64,000 nt of DNA. It comes from Okapia johnstoni (lineage: Eukaryota > Chordata > Mammalia > Artiodactyla > Giraffidae). Positions 21,101 to 28,655 of this stretch are shown piece by piece. The DNA lies in the NCBI GenBank assembly GCA_024291935.2, contig CM044322.1:28457405-28521404 (forward strand), written 5' to 3'. A program made the translations under genes and the position numbers. Position 1 is the first letter of the stretch. Each line of letters starts with the position of its first letter. The notes under the pieces are model-generated. The model was not told the DNA's origin, made no database searches, and was given only the letters and a program-made list of their open reading frames with translations.

Positions 21101-24035
21101 AAAAATAACAGCCCAATCCAAAAGAAGTTGAGAAAAAAGAAAAAAGGCATTGAAGCACAAAAGAGCACAACAGAAAAAAACATACATTTTTGTGTGAATA
21201 GACATAGACTAAATCCTCCAGGTAGAAGACAGAGACCAAAATCCACCTATACATGGTTCCAAAAGATACACATGTAAAGCTAAATAGACAAAGTTTCAAA
21301 GAAAAGGAATGGAGGAAATAGAGAGCAAATGCTAACTCATATCAGATGAAACAGAATTTAAAACAAAACATATTAAGGCAATAGGCACATTAAGCCATAA
21401 AGGGGTACTACACCATTATACAGACTTCCCTTGTGGCTCAGCTGTTAAAGAATCTGCCCGCAATGCGGGAGACCTGGGTTGGAGACTTGGGTTCGATCCT
21501 TGGGTTGGGAAGATCTCCTGGAGAAGGAAAAGGCTTTCCACTCCAGTATTCTGGCCTAGAGAAATCCATGGACTGTATAGTCCATGGGGTGGCAAAGAGT
21601 CTGACATGACTGAGTGACTTTCACTTTCACACCATTACACTGAGTGAAGATACACTGATTCTAAATTTGCATCCATATAATAATGTAGCTTTTTTTTTTT
21701 TTTTGGCCATTCCCTTGGTACTGAAAGCACGGAGTCCTAACCAAGGGACTGTCAGGGAATTCCCTTAATATAGCCTGCCAGTGCAGGAGACTGAACAGAC
21801 TTGTGTTCGATTCCTGGCTTGGGAAGATCCCCTGAAGAAGGGAATGGCAATCCACTCTGGTGTTCTTGCCTGGAGAAGCCCATGGACAGAGGAGCCTGGC
21901 AAGCTAAAGTCCATGGGGTTGCACAGAGTTGGACACAGCTGAAGTGACATAGCACACAGCAAAGAGGGTCTTAAAACAGGCAATTTATACTTGACATAAC
22001 TACAAGGAAAATTGAAAGTTCTCTAGGGCTAAGTTTTAGTACACACATCTTTCAATAATTAAAAGATCAAGAAAATGGAAAGAAACAAATATATAGATTT
22101 GATTGACCTGATAGATGTACTAAGCCTCATCTGTGTCTCCACCTTCAGCTAATGGTGACTGGGTGTATTCCACATGCACACGTGGATTATTTATAAAACT
22201 GACCTTGTATTGGCCTTAAAGCAAGTCTCAGCAAATACCAATGAATCAGTATCACACAAACCATGGTTTCTGATGACAATTCAATTAAGTTAGAGACCAA
22301 TTACAAAAGGCAACTAAGAAAAAAATCTCCACGCATCTAGAAATTTAAGAGATTTCTAAGTAATTCATGAATCGATGAAAGGAAAAAAACAGTGGATGAG
22401 AAAGTACTTAAGGATAGACAATAACAGCATATAAACCCTTCCACAGGCTCTATCAGGACCTGAGGCCGAGACTGGCTATGGGTCATTTGTGGGGGTAGGG
22501 GAGGACATAGGAGCCCTGGCAGAGACCCCACTTGTATTTAGGGAACCAGGAGGAGGAGGGAAGGCCCTTGCAGTCAGGGTGGGCTCACACTTCTCAGTAC
22601 TGCCTAGATGAGGACTGAGGTGGGTGGGAGGTCAGGCCAGTCCCCAGGAAGCCCCTCAGCCAGGTTTCTGCAGCCCAGTAGCTGTGGACAGAGGTTCCCT
22701 GGGGTCTCTCTTGAGAGCTCTGTGATGCAGTGCCCATCTACCCTGACAGAAGACCCAGGGTGGCCAGAGACCGAAGCAGCTGGCAGGGTCCAGCCAGGAA
22801 CCTGGTCAGGCAGGAGCAGTCTTGGGGGGGGGTGCCCTCTACATCTGGGGGTGGCGCTCACTTCTGGTTCAGAGAAACAGCGCTGCCCAGCAATGTCTGG
22901 ATGGTCCCACAGCAGTGCAGGTAGCTCCGGTCAGTGAAGGAACATTCTAGTACAAAGACTGCCACTGCCCTATTGTTGAGGGTGCTGGGGTGGGGGTGGA
23001 GATGGTGTCTTTTCCTGCAGATCCTCCTGAGTTCTGAGCCCGCTGCCCACCCATCCGCCTGCAGGAGGAACCTAGAGCACCTCCCAGCTGGTGTCCACCC
23101 ATTGCACATGCCCCTTGGGTCAGCAAGGTGCTCCAGTGAGGACAATTCACAGCCCAGGGTTTGACCTGGGCTATCTGGTGCCCAGGTGCAGACACGTGAG
23201 CGCCTCCCCTTGTTTCCCATGCCTCGTGACCCCAGGAGGGGACAGTCTGGGCTCTGTGAGTTGGGGTGTTCCAGCAGGGCGCCCCGCTCCTCCACCTCCC
23301 TAGGACCCCAGCCTGTTCCCACCCTCTCCGCAAGGTTCGAAAAGCAAAACCTGAGACACCATGACGCCGGGGAACCCGAGCCGTCAGGGGACGGGGAGGA
23401 GGATCCCAGCGGGGTCCCTGCGGGCAGCAGCCAGGGAGGCGGCAGGTGAGCGCGGCGGCGGGAGGACGCTGCGCCGCGAGTCCCAGTGCTGGAGCGCGGG
23501 CTCCTGCTGCTGGGCCGGCCGGGAACTGCAGCGCTCTGTGCGGCGGAGGGGAGGGGGCGCGCGGATGGGGCGGGGGACACGGTCAACCGCTTCTCGGGAG
23601 TTCGGCAGAGGCCCCCAGGGTCAGAAGCAGCCTGGTGCCAGCCCGCGACTGGGCAGAGCCTTCCAGAAGGGTCCTCGGTCCCCGCAGGTCAGTGCCCTCA
23701 TCTCCAGGCTGCAGCACAGCTGGGCCGCCCCCGGTGCCCCGCGCAGACCCCGCCTGCCCTGCTCGTCAGGCGGGCTCGTCCGAGTGGGCGGGCGCGCAGA
23801 CCTTCCGGAGGTCTGATGCGGACAAGCGCGGTGAGCAGGTTGCCGGTGGCCCGTCCAGGGGAAGGGGGCGCCCCCACTCACCTCTGCTGTCGGCGTAGAG
23901 GAGGCCCAGGGTGACCAGGGCGCCGGTCACCAGGAGCAGTAGCAGCAGCAGCCCCGCCTCCAGGAAGCCTCGGTGCTTCTGCCCCGAGCGGCCCGCGATC
24001 TCCACCATCCCCACTGGGCTCTCGGGCTTGCCCAT
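99..24035 (-). CDS. MMEL1: MMEL1, membrane metallo-endopeptidase-like 1 (5' part, 10 coding exons, residues 1-347)
   Basis: MMEL1 is a neprilysin-like M13 zinc metallopeptidase, a type II membrane glycoprotein that cleaves small peptides outside the cell or in the secretory lumen. Ten exons join in phase on the minus strand: 24035-23882, 7187-7110, 6403-6344, 5098-4937, 4763-4683, 2877-2782, 2401-2283, 1775-1710, 403-269 and 188-99. The product has a short cytosolic tail, a leucine-rich signal anchor near residues 27-48 and a cysteine-containing stalk. The M13 N-terminal domain opens with [12 protein letters not shown] (112-123). Sequons appear at N156, N177, N207 and N243. The family is about 780 residues long, so the HExxH catalytic half is off the left edge. 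The start has G at -3 and +4. No frameshift or internal stop is seen. The recognition rests on close resemblance to remembered human MMEL1 along the whole stretch. Confidence 0.96.
269..403 (-). CDS. MMEL1: MMEL1 coding exon 9 (residues 273-317)
   Basis: A 135-nt exon, phase 0 at both ends. The acceptor GGCCCAG precedes 403 and the donor GTGAGG starts at 268. It begins [16 protein letters not shown] and ends LELETQLAN, which is typical of the helical M13 N-terminal domain. Confidence 0.95.
1710..1775 (-). CDS. MMEL1: MMEL1 coding exon 8 (residues 251-272)
   Basis: A 66-nt exon encoding 22 residues that start [15 protein letters not shown], the conserved neprilysin-family 'QxxLGxPSRxYY' region. 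The acceptor is TCTGCAG and the donor GTGAGT. Phase is 0/0. Confidence 0.96.
2283..2401 (-). CDS. MMEL1: MMEL1 coding exon 7 (residues 211-250)
   Basis: A 119-nt exon, phase 1 in and phase 0 out. It encodes [20 protein letters not shown] and then RHIIY. The donor GTATGA is acceptable but not optimal. N243-S-S is a likely N-glycosylation sequon. The first residues read GPQWELE. Confidence 0.95.
2782..2877 (-). CDS. MMEL1: MMEL1 coding exon 6 (residues 179-211)
   Basis: A 96-nt exon, phase 1/1, with acceptor CCCCTTTCAG and donor GTAAGG. It encodes [21 protein letters not shown]207-K-S is a sequon. The GGWP motif is characteristic of the family. Confidence 0.96.
4060..4450. repeat. compound (CA)n / ACACATAT microsatellite in MMEL1 intron 5
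   Basis: About 390 bp of CA dinucleotides mixed with CATA and ACAT units, such as ACACACAAAGACACATACAC. The runs are heavily interrupted. Long apparent reading frames here, made of T/H or C/V codons, are artefacts of the repeat. Confidence 0.9.
4683..4763 (-). CDS. MMEL1: MMEL1 coding exon 5 (residues 152-179)
   Basis: An 81-nt exon, phase 1/1, with acceptor CCGCAG and perfect donor GTGAGT. It encodes [20 protein letters not shown] and then YRSCMNES. It carries two sequons (N156, N177) and the conserved YxSCMN cysteine. Confidence 0.96.
4937..5098 (-). CDS. MMEL1: MMEL1 coding exon 4 (residues 98-151)
   Basis: A 162-nt exon, phase 1/1. It opens the M13 N-terminal domain with [15 protein letters not shown] (110-124), followed by [18 protein letters not shown]. 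The cysteine pair 112/120 is conserved in neprilysin-like proteins. The acceptor AACAG precedes 5098 and the donor GTGACC starts at 4936. Confidence 0.97.
5250..5456 (-). mobile_element. Bov-tA SINE with 10-bp target-site duplication
   Basis: The minus strand reads GGGCTTCCCTGGTGGCTCAG and continues through the standard Bov-tA body. The element is flanked by perfect direct repeats CCAGCTCTAG at 5240-5249 and 5457-5466, so the insertion is intact. It sits in MMEL1 intron 3. Confidence 0.93.
6139..6260. repeat. (GT)n microsatellite with TATATG variants
   Basis: Long GT runs are broken by ATAC and ATAT units (about 120 bp). The tract lies roughly 85 bp downstream, in transcript direction, of MMEL1 coding exon 3. 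Confidence 0.92.
6344..6403 (-). CDS. MMEL1: MMEL1 coding exon 3 (residues 78-97)
   Basis: A 60-nt exon, phase 1/1, with acceptor CCTGCAG and donor GTAAGC. It encodes [20 protein letters not shown], the stalk with the CTTPGC motif that precedes the M13 domain. The N-terminal half of the exon differs from the remembered human sequence, as expected for a stalk. Confidence 0.93.
6404..7109. other. MMEL1 intron 2, no element recognised
   Basis: This is GC-rich single-copy-looking sequence. I see no repeat family, CpG cluster or supported reading frame in it. Confidence 0.6.
7110..7187 (-). CDS. MMEL1: MMEL1 coding exon 2 (residues 52-77)
   Basis: A 78-nt exon, phase 1/1, with acceptor TTTCTCTCCAG and donor GTAGCC. 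It encodes [20 protein letters not shown] and then VKRAPR, the juxtamembrane stalk just after the signal anchor. The in-phase join across 16.7 kb to exon 1 supports the call. Confidence 0.9.
7188..8635. other. MMEL1 intron 1, 3' end, mostly unique sequence
   Basis: No gene is supported here. A purine-rich GGAGG/GGGCA minisatellite-like run lies at about 8,550-8,590. The rest gives no clear family assignment by eye. Confidence 0.5.
8636..8830 (+). mobile_element. Bov-tA SINE
   Basis: This is the body and tail of a Bov-tA in plus orientation, including GGAAATGGCAACCCACTCCA and the closing GACACAACTGAGTGACTAA. The 5' end is degraded. Confidence 0.88.
9085..9772 (+). mobile_element. BovB (RTE) LINE fragment, copy 1, reverse-transcriptase 3' part
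   Basis: An open frame at 9116-9685 encodes the end of the BovB reverse transcriptase, with the catalytic YADD box ([14 protein letters not shown]) and the downstream GCENW and WRRLLGVPW motifs. The element is 5'-truncated. At about 9,772 it stops abruptly against L1 sequence, so its own 3' tail is missing. It is not an active element. Confidence 0.93.
9773..11170 (+). mobile_element. L1 LINE, 3' portion
   Basis: This A-rich sequence has landmarks of the L1 ORF2 3' end and 3' UTR, for example CAACTGACATTTGACAAAGG and CTAGAAGCAACCCTGATGTC. It is decayed, with no long open frame. Confidence 0.8.
11171..11490. other. unassigned A-rich sequence between L1 fragments
   Basis: About 320 bp that I cannot assign. 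Its composition resembles the flanking old L1 sequence. Confidence 0.4.
11491..12199 (+). mobile_element. degraded L1 fragment interrupted by a Bov-tA
   Basis: A-rich L1-like sequence before 11,783 and after 11,985 appears to be one old fragment split by the SINE. A short (GA)n run lies at 11,708-11,725. Confidence 0.6.
11783..11985 (+). mobile_element. Bov-tA SINE
   Basis: It starts GGGGCTTCCCTGGTGGCTCA and runs through the tRNA-derived head, the body and a GGGCACAACTTAGCAACTAA tail. It interrupts an older L1-like sequence. Confidence 0.93.
12200..12270. mobile_element. short mariner-type inverted-repeat element (MITE)
   Basis: The 71-bp stretch begins ATTGGGTTGGCCAAAAAGTT and ends TTTTTTGGCCTACCCAAT, so it folds into one long imperfect hairpin with about 30-nt arms. 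The TTGGGTTGGCCAAAAAGTTC terminus is typical of mariner repeats common in ruminants. A TA flank remains only on the right side. Confidence 0.8.
12271..13143 (+). mobile_element. BovB (RTE) LINE fragment, copy 2
   Basis: The 3' part of BovB from CTATGCAGAGTACATCATGA through the tail GACACGACTGAGAGACTGAA. The tyrosine codon of the catalytic YADD box is TAG at about 12,359, and the frame is broken again at about 12,760. The element is dead. Confidence 0.95.
13144..14440. other. MMEL1 intron 1, mostly unassigned, with one MIR-like segment
   Basis: A MIR-like segment lies at about 13,560-13,700 (CTTTCCTGATGAGAAAACCA followed by a diverged core). The rest, including 13,700-14,440, shows no gene and no clear repeat family. 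Confidence 0.45.
14450..14830 (+). mobile_element. possible old LTR or MaLR-like remnant
   Basis: The 3' part (TAAATAATTGTTGTTTTAAG then CCCCTGAGT) resembles the end of mammalian LTRs of the MLT/MST type. The family is uncertain. Confidence 0.4.
14835..15684 (+). mobile_element. old L1 fragment interrupted by a Bov-tA SINE
   Basis: A-rich L1-like sequence occurs before and after the SINE at 15,172-15,393 and resumes after the BOV-A2 at 15,979. The order shows the SINEs landed in an older L1. Confidence 0.55.
15172..15393 (-). mobile_element. Bov-tA SINE
   Basis: The minus-strand Bov-tA body is present, with CTCCAGGCAAGAATACTGGA on the plus strand and a degraded tRNA-derived head near 15,390. 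Confidence 0.9.
15696..15967 (-). mobile_element. BOV-A2 SINE dimer with perfect 11-bp target-site duplication
   Basis: Two tandem Bov-A units are joined by a GAAAGTGAAAAGTGAAAGTG linker. The element is bounded by ACTGAAGGATG at 15,685-15,695 and 15,968-15,978. The perfect duplication and low divergence suggest a fairly recent insertion. Confidence 0.95.
16043..16145 (+). mobile_element. MER5-like hAT DNA transposon fragment
   Basis: The core CAAAGCTGTGCTTCCCAAAC and the following diverged sequence match the MER5A pattern. Assigned by eye. Confidence 0.5.
16154..16542 (+). mobile_element. MaLR-type LTR (MLT1-like), solitary
   Basis: The order of landmarks is MLT1-like: TGTTATGGACTAAATGTTTG start, TTGAAGCCTTAACCCCCAAT, GTGCCTTATAAGAGGAGGAA, CACCAGGAATTGAATTGG, TTTTGTTATGGTGGCCCAAG near the end. 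No internal retroviral genes are attached, so it is an old solo LTR. Confidence 0.8.
16543..17495 (+). mobile_element. BovB (RTE) LINE fragment, copy 3, near-complete 3' third
   Basis: It extends upstream of the other copies (GTGGTTTAAAATTGAGAAAG) and keeps an intact YADD box in [14 protein letters not shown]. Small deletions break the frame at about 16,741, 16,820 and 17,060. It ends with the BovB tail GTGACTGAACAACAACAA. Confidence 0.95.
17598..17735 (-). mobile_element. MER5-like DNA transposon fragment
   Basis: AAATGCAGAGGATCCCCTGG and TTTCTGAATTTCTAACAAAC are diverged MER5A landmarks in reverse orientation. Confidence 0.6.
17736..18303. other. MMEL1 intron 1, unassigned AT-rich sequence
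   Basis: I see no gene and no repeat family that I can name. Short A-rich runs suggest decayed LINE sequence. Confidence 0.4.
18317..18674 (-). mobile_element. CHR-2-like SINE with near-perfect target-site duplication
   Basis: GGCTGTGCTGGGTCTTCGTT, TTAGTTGCTCTGTGGCATGT and GATTCTTTACCACTGATCCA are diagnostic of the cetacean-hippo-ruminant CHR family. The flanks TTAATGAATTCTT (18,304-18,316) and TTAATGAGTTCTT (18,675-18,687) are a 13-bp duplication with one mismatch. Confidence 0.9.
18688..19600. other. MMEL1 intron 1, unassigned
   Basis: A mixed unique-looking segment. Reading frames of 60-150 codons occur but have no recognisable product, codon bias or splice context. Confidence 0.45.
19640..20310 (+). 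mobile_element. old L1 fragment (5'/ORF1-like part)
   Basis: A-rich sequence with L1 ORF1-type phrases such as GAAAAGGACTTCAGAATAAT and AACCTGAAGATTAATTAGGG. Frames are destroyed. Confidence 0.55.
20395..20580 (+). mobile_element. MIR SINE
   Basis: The segment CCATTTTACAGATAAGGAAA then CTGAAGC, followed by TCACATAGCTGGGATTTGGG, is the conserved MIR core and 3' part. Confidence 0.8.
20660..20880 (+). mobile_element. non-autonomous hAT-Charlie element (MER1/MER20-type)
   Basis: CCAGGGGTTGGCAGTATTTT, GTAAAAGGCCAGATAAATAT and GTTCCAATAAAACTTTATTT are landmarks of the hAT element with a 'ggttggcaaactttttctgtaaagggcc' start. The exact family name is uncertain. Confidence 0.65.
21419..21628 (+). 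mobile_element. Bov-tA SINE with 9-bp target-site duplication
   Basis: ACTTCCCTTGTGGCTCAGCT starts the tRNA-derived head. A small internal duplication (GGAGACCTGGGTT / GGAGACTTGGGTT) is present. The flanks ACACCATTA at 21,410-21,418 and 21,629-21,637 match. Confidence 0.9.
21690..21764 (-). mobile_element. short CHR/tRNA SINE fragment with poly-T head
   Basis: A T-run followed by GGCCATTCCCTTGGTACTGA and CTGTCAGGGAATTCCC. In reverse orientation this is the tail and head of a truncated CHR-like SINE. Confidence 0.6.
21765..21958 (+). mobile_element. Bov-tA SINE, 5'-truncated
   Basis: The body runs from AGTGCAGGAGACTGAACAGA through GGACAGAGGAGCCTGGCAAG to GGACACAGCTGAAGTGACAT. It abuts the preceding SINE fragment directly. 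Confidence 0.85.
22441..23378. other. MMEL1 intron 1, 5' portion, GC-rich unique sequence
   Basis: No repeat is recognised. A minus-strand frame spans about 22,858-23,586 but has low-complexity P/S/R/G content, which is what GC-rich non-coding DNA gives. I do not support it as a gene. Confidence 0.5.
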
Positions 24036-24060
24036 CGCAAGTCTCTAGACGGGGAAAGCG
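23380..24060. promoter_or_regulatory. CpG-rich tract over the MMEL1 first coding exon
   Basis: CpG dinucleotides are dense here, for example GCGCGGCGGCGGGAGGACGC near 23,450, and sparse on either side. The tract covers the first coding exon and reaches about 500 bp into intron 1, so it lies mostly downstream of the ATG. A promoter or intronic regulatory role is inferred; no TATA box or start site is visible. Confidence 0.6.
23882..24035 (-). CDS. MMEL1: MMEL1 coding exon 1 (residues 1-52, signal anchor)
   Basis: It starts [20 protein letters not shown] and continues with [19 protein letters not shown] and the rest of a hydrophobic segment ending LGLLYADSR. This is a type II signal anchor preceded by basic residues. 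The ATG context is GCGATGG, with purine at -3 and G at +4. The donor GTGAGT starts at 23,881. Upstream CTTTCCCCGTCTAG could be an acceptor at about 24,045, in which case a separate 5' UTR exon lies further right; I could not locate one. Confidence 0.95.
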
Positions 24061-25160
24061 CACAGCGGAGGAGCCCCAAGGCCAAGGCAGAGGCGGCGTC
24101 CACCCGGGGTGGGGCGTCAGGGCATCAGGGGCGCAGTGTGGCGCTAGGGAGGCCCTGCCCGAGGCTGGAGGGTGCTCGGCCCTTTTCTCCATCCCAGGTC
24201 CTGCTCCTGAGGGCTCTCCTCCCTCTCCCAGGGAGTCTGAGTGCTGGACGCCAGGGGTGGGGCAGGCCCGACCCTGGCCCGTTGGCAGTCCCTTTTTGAG
24301 GTTGGCCTCTCCAAGTCTGCTTTCGGGCAGAGATTGATCTGGGGTCACTCTGCTCACAGCTTGGGGTGGGCATGCAGGTCCCAGGAGACCCAGCTCCCAA
24401 GTTGTCGAGGGGCTTCTGCAGCAGATCCTGCCTGGGGCTCTTGTCCCGATTTGGGGGGATGTCCTGGAGTTGTGGGCCCCCTGCATCAGGGACACCCTCT
24501 GGGAGGTGGGTTGGGTCACTGGGCTCCCTGCTCACTGTTCCTGCCTGGAGCCCCAGGGGTCTAGAGGAAGGCAAGAGTGACTGTGGTGACCACGCAAGCC
24601 AAGACAGGACACGGCAGGACAGCTTCAGCAGTTGTCCCCCCACCCTGTCACTACAGAGCGGACGCCTTCTCTAGCTGGCCAGGTGGACAGCCAGGCTCCG
24701 AGCAGCGTGGAGGACACCCGGGGCTGCAGCTGTGGGCCGGAGAGAGTGCACTGCCCAGGTCAGTGAGGACGGTTCACAGAGGGCTGCACGAGTCCCCTGT
24801 GCATGTGAGTGTACATGTGTGTGTGTGTGTGAGTGCACGGGATGAGTGTGTGAACATGAACGCGTGCATGTACACATGTGCACATGCTCCTGGGTGTATG
24901 TGTGTGTGTGCTCATGTGCACGCCTCTGCTGCTGGCACTCAGGGCCCTGACCTAGAAAGGTGCCTGGGTCCCTGGGGAGAGTGGGCTGCCCTCCCAGCTT
25001 CAGTCTGTGCATGAGCTCACACTCCTGAGGTTGGGACTGGGTCCCAGTCTACACCAGCACAGAGGACAGACACAGTCCTGCCTGCTGGAAGGTAAGCGTG
25101 GCCCGAGGTTGCCCATGACTGGGTTAGCTGTTCTCAATGCCAACACATGTCCAGACTCAC
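24061..25160. other. MMEL1 5' flank or leader intron
   Basis: GC-rich sequence with no supported gene. It includes an imperfect GT-rich microsatellite at about 24,800-24,930. An unlocated MMEL1 5' UTR exon and promoter could be in here. Confidence 0.45.
24800..24930. repeat. imperfect (GT)n-rich tract
   Basis: ATGTGTGTGTGTGTGTGAGT and nearby TGCATGTACACATGTGCACA form an interrupted purine-pyrimidine alternating tract. Confidence 0.8.
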
Positions 25161-25161
25161 C

Positions 25162-25193
25162 GGGGGGTGAGGGGTGGGGGGTGGGGGTGGGGG
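25162..25193 (+). repeat. G-run tract with G-quadruplex potential
   Basis: Five runs of four or more G separated by one to three bases (GGGGGGTGAGGGGTGGGGGG and onward) meet the usual G4 pattern on the plus strand. Confidence 0.75.
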
Positions 25194-28100
25194 TCTCTCA
25201 GCCCTCTGACATCACTGCCACACAACCCATCCAGGGAGGAGCAGCTAGGCCTCCATCACTTCTCTCTGCTCCCCTCCCCTCCTGGAAGTCCCTGCTTGAG
25301 GTCCCCTTAGCCAGTCCTCCCTTGGTCTGGCCCACCCCCAGACCTGAACTGCTTCACCACCTCACCTGTGGTTCAGCCTCTACAGTCCTTATTTCTATCT
25401 CCGTTGCCCACCTCCCCATTGGGGATGTCAGCGTGGGGGTCAGAGGGCTCTTTCTACCTGGTCCCCTGGACCTAGGTGGGTGCCCATGACCCTGGAGGCA
25501 TCCACTGACTTGAATGAATGAACGAATGGATGAGTCAGGCTGACTGATCTGAACCCAACTTAGCACCTGTGGCCTTGGTTTCGCCAGCGCCTTCTTTCTC
25601 TGATCAGATCTAATAAGTCTACTCATCACTCAGTTAGTCCACTTCACTGTGTCCTGCTGACTCCAGGGGACTCCGCATAACAAAGGTAGGCACACAGTAA
25701 AAACTCTCACTGAGGACTGAGGACAAAGCCAGGTGCTGACAGGGGGAGAAGCTGGGGACCCCACCTCCCTGGAGACATGGTCATGGCATCTTCAGGCCTC
25801 TGTGGCCAGCTGGGCAGACCAGGCTCCTTACAGGAGTTGGGGGGCTGTGCTGGGCTGCTTGTCTGGGGCCTGGGAAATGGGCTGGCGCTTGGAGGGTGTT
25901 CTCCTGGCTGCACTGCCCAGGAAAGCTGGCTCGGCAGGCAGGCCCCTCGCTCGGCTCACCTTTGAGTCACTCAGAGCGGCCACCACAGACATGTCTCAGA
26001 AGGCTGAGTCAGGAGGGCTTGCAGGGGTGGGAGACAGTGGCTCCAGGCGGGGTCAGGAGAGGCTGATGTGGCTTCCGGCCTCCTTTGTGATGCAAGCATG
26101 GGTTCCCTGGAGGCGGACTCCCTCCTGCTCACAGTTGGCAAGTTCCACTGGGTTTGGTTTGGGGGAGGGGCCAAGAGCTGCTCTGGGGGCTCTAGGCTCC
26201 CTGCTGAGCGAGCAAAGTCCCTTGAGGCTGAGGGTCCCGCCTCCTGCCTTTCCTCCATCCTTCCTGTCCCCTGGGTTCAAAGGGGCCACAAGTCTCCTGG
26301 GAAGGAAGGCCAGGCCCTTCTCCTTACCCTGCTCACCTTGGCGGAGAGGTCGGAACCAAGAACCAGCCTGGTCACGGGGTTCCTTCCTCTTTTGTCTCCA
26401 GGGAGGGTCCAGTGAGGGTGATGGGTTCTAGGGGCCTTGCTGGGCTGTGAGGGGAGCAGGCATCCCTGCTCATCATGATGGGGTAGGGGTGGGGCTGCCA
26501 GGGAGGGTCCCCACTCAGAGACACTGACCCCTGGAAGGCAGATGGCCCTGACTGGGGGAACAGGAGAGGGCCTCTGGGGGTAGCAGGGGCACCCCAGTGC
26601 TTCAGTGTTAGTTAGGCACCCCTGGCCCATTATGGGGCCAGAGTTGGGGGCTCTGGGTAAAGGAGGCCCCAGTCAGAACCCAGATGTCCCTTCTCCAGGC
26701 CTGAGTTGGTCACCAGCATGGTTCTACTTCCATTTCAGAATCTCACAGATGGAGGGATCCCCTTGGGCTCCTGGGACTCTGTAAGAGTGTCCAAGGCTGG
26801 GGCCAGGCCACAGAGCCAGGGATCTGGAGTAAATAACTGCTCGCTCCATCCCCTCACCAGAAGACCTACCCTGGGTCCTGTTGGAATGTTCCAGTTGACA
26901 TTCCAGTAGTCTCTTAGGTTGGCCCCTGAGCTGCGGGGAGGGCCATGCTTCAGGGGCTCAGATTCCAGAAACCAGCCCTAGACCCCAGACAGGGCTCACC
27001 TCAGCCCCCTCTTTGTCCCGGCAGACCCCCAACCAAAGGCCCAGAGACCCAGCCTGAGCAAGGAGCTACCCAGGCTGCTGGTCTGAATGGGGACAAGGCC
27101 AAGGTCAGGGGACTGAGAAATTGGAATTGCCTTTCCTGGAAGCCAGGGCTGGGTCAGGGTCCAGCCTGCCGGCTAGAGATTCCTTCCCAGAGTGTGCTGG
27201 CTCTAGGGACCCAGGCTCTGTGCTGTCCAGCCAGAGCAGCCCCCTCCCCGACCCAAGGCCACCTGGATGCAGGGACTGGCTGGTCTCTGGAGCTCAGCTG
27301 CATTTTCCCACTCACACTGCCCCGTTCAGGGTCCTCCCTGTCTATAGCTCTATCAATGAAAGAACCTGCATGAGCAAGGGGCCTGGGGCCTGGCCTTGCC
27401 TCCTGGTGGGCACTGCACTGAGGCCAGCAGGTTATGGGGGAAACCAGCATAATGGTACTGGGTGCCCTCCAAGAGAATCTGGAAAAGGGGGGCCCACAGC
27501 CCAAGGAGCTACAGACCTCCAGCCAAGTCCCTGGATGGGCAGTGACCTAGCTGCCTGGAACACAAGCCCCTCAAGGTGGACTTTAGTCCTTTCTCCTAGA
27601 TGAGCTCAAGGGCCAGTGTGGGCTCCCTGTCCACCCCTCCCCATCTCTTGGGCAGTAGGTGTGGGAGGTGGAGGTCTGAGCCCATCCTCAGCTCTGGGGT
27701 CCAAGGAGGCAGCACCCTCATGAGAGCAGGGTGTGGGCACCCCATCCCTCCCCAGTCCTGGGACCAGGGCAGGTCTAGAGGGAGTAGTCTCTGGCCCTGG
27801 GGCTGCCCTCGGACCCTGCAGACACCTGCCCTTTACTGCTGGGTCCAGTCCTTCCCTGCCCCACGCCCTTGGGCCGGGCAGTTTGGGGCAGGTCCTATCC
27901 TCTGCCTGAAGCCCAGCGTCTCCCGGCAGGCATGTCTCTGGGCCTCAGCCCGGTGGGAAATAGACCTTCCCCGGGTCTGCCCACCCACGCTCCAGGCAGG
28001 CAAGAGGTGCCCCACTTGGAGAAGAGGCAGGCTGGAAGAGGTTAAGTATTTCGAGGCAGTTGGAGAGCTGAGCTGAGAGCTGGGCCTCTGGGAGAGCCCT

Positions 28101-28469
28101 GCACACTGTCCTGCTCACTGTCTCCTGGAGTCAGGTGGCAGGCATCCTACACAGGAGGAGGGGGCTGGGCGGTCTGACTCTGCCCCAGGTCTCCCATCAC
28201 TGAGCCCTGCCCCCCATCCCAACAGCTGGAACATCAGACCCCTCCTCTATAAGATTTGTCTTGGAGTCAGACAAGAGGACAGATGTGCGGTGCCTGGCAC
28301 AACTGTGTGGTTGGGAAACACCTGGCGGGGGTGGGGCGGGGTGAGAGGCAGGTGCAGCGGAGCTGAAGGGTGCACGTGGTGGTTGACAGTCCATGTGGAG
28401 GGGCCAGTCATCTGTCTTGGAACTCAGGCTGCTACTTTTGTGATCCCTAGTTATTTTACTCCTGTATCC
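25194..28469. other. MMEL1-TTC34 intergenic region, unique-looking, no gene
   Basis: About 3.3 kb of GC-rich sequence. Frames of 100-230 codons exist on both strands but are low-complexity, overlap each other, and lack recognisable products or exon structure. A short GAATGAAT/GAATGGAT tetranucleotide patch lies at about 25,512-25,532. Confidence 0.5.
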
Positions 28470-28655
28470 CTGATGCTAGGAGACTGAAGGCTAAAGGAGA
28501 AAGGGGCGGCAGAGGATGAGATAGTTAGATAGCATTACTGACTCAATGGACATGAGTTTGAGCAAACTCTGGGAATAGTGGAGGACAGGGAAGCCTGGTG
28601 TGCTGCAGTCTATGGGGTTGCAAAGAGCCGGACACAAGTTAGCGACCAAATTAAC
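28470..28655 (+). mobile_element. BovB LINE 3' tail fragment
   Basis: GACTCAATGGACATGAGTTT and GACAGGGAAGCCTGGTGTGC are the BovB 3' UTR signature. Only the last about 185 bp remain. Confidence 0.88.

Larger units (their letters stand above)
21060..22440 (+). mobile_element. degraded L1 fragments split by SINEs
   Basis: The A-rich segments at 21,060-21,409, 21,640-21,690 and 21,960-22,440 look like one old L1 ORF2 region interrupted by the SINEs listed separately. Confidence 0.55.

Noticed and set aside
22858..23586. 242-codon minus-strand frame inside MMEL1 intron 1
   Set aside because: It is composed of P/S/R/G-rich low-complexity residues expected from GC-rich DNA, overlaps the CpG-rich tract, and has no recognisable domain or splice context.
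23878..24519. 213-codon minus-strand frame overlapping MMEL1 exon 1
   Set aside because: It is a shifted-frame shadow of the real first exon and its flank, with no similarity to a known product.
25733..26431. 232-codon plus-strand frame in the MMEL1-TTC34 intergenic region
   Set aside because: Several overlapping frames on both strands cover the same bases, and the composition is not protein-like.
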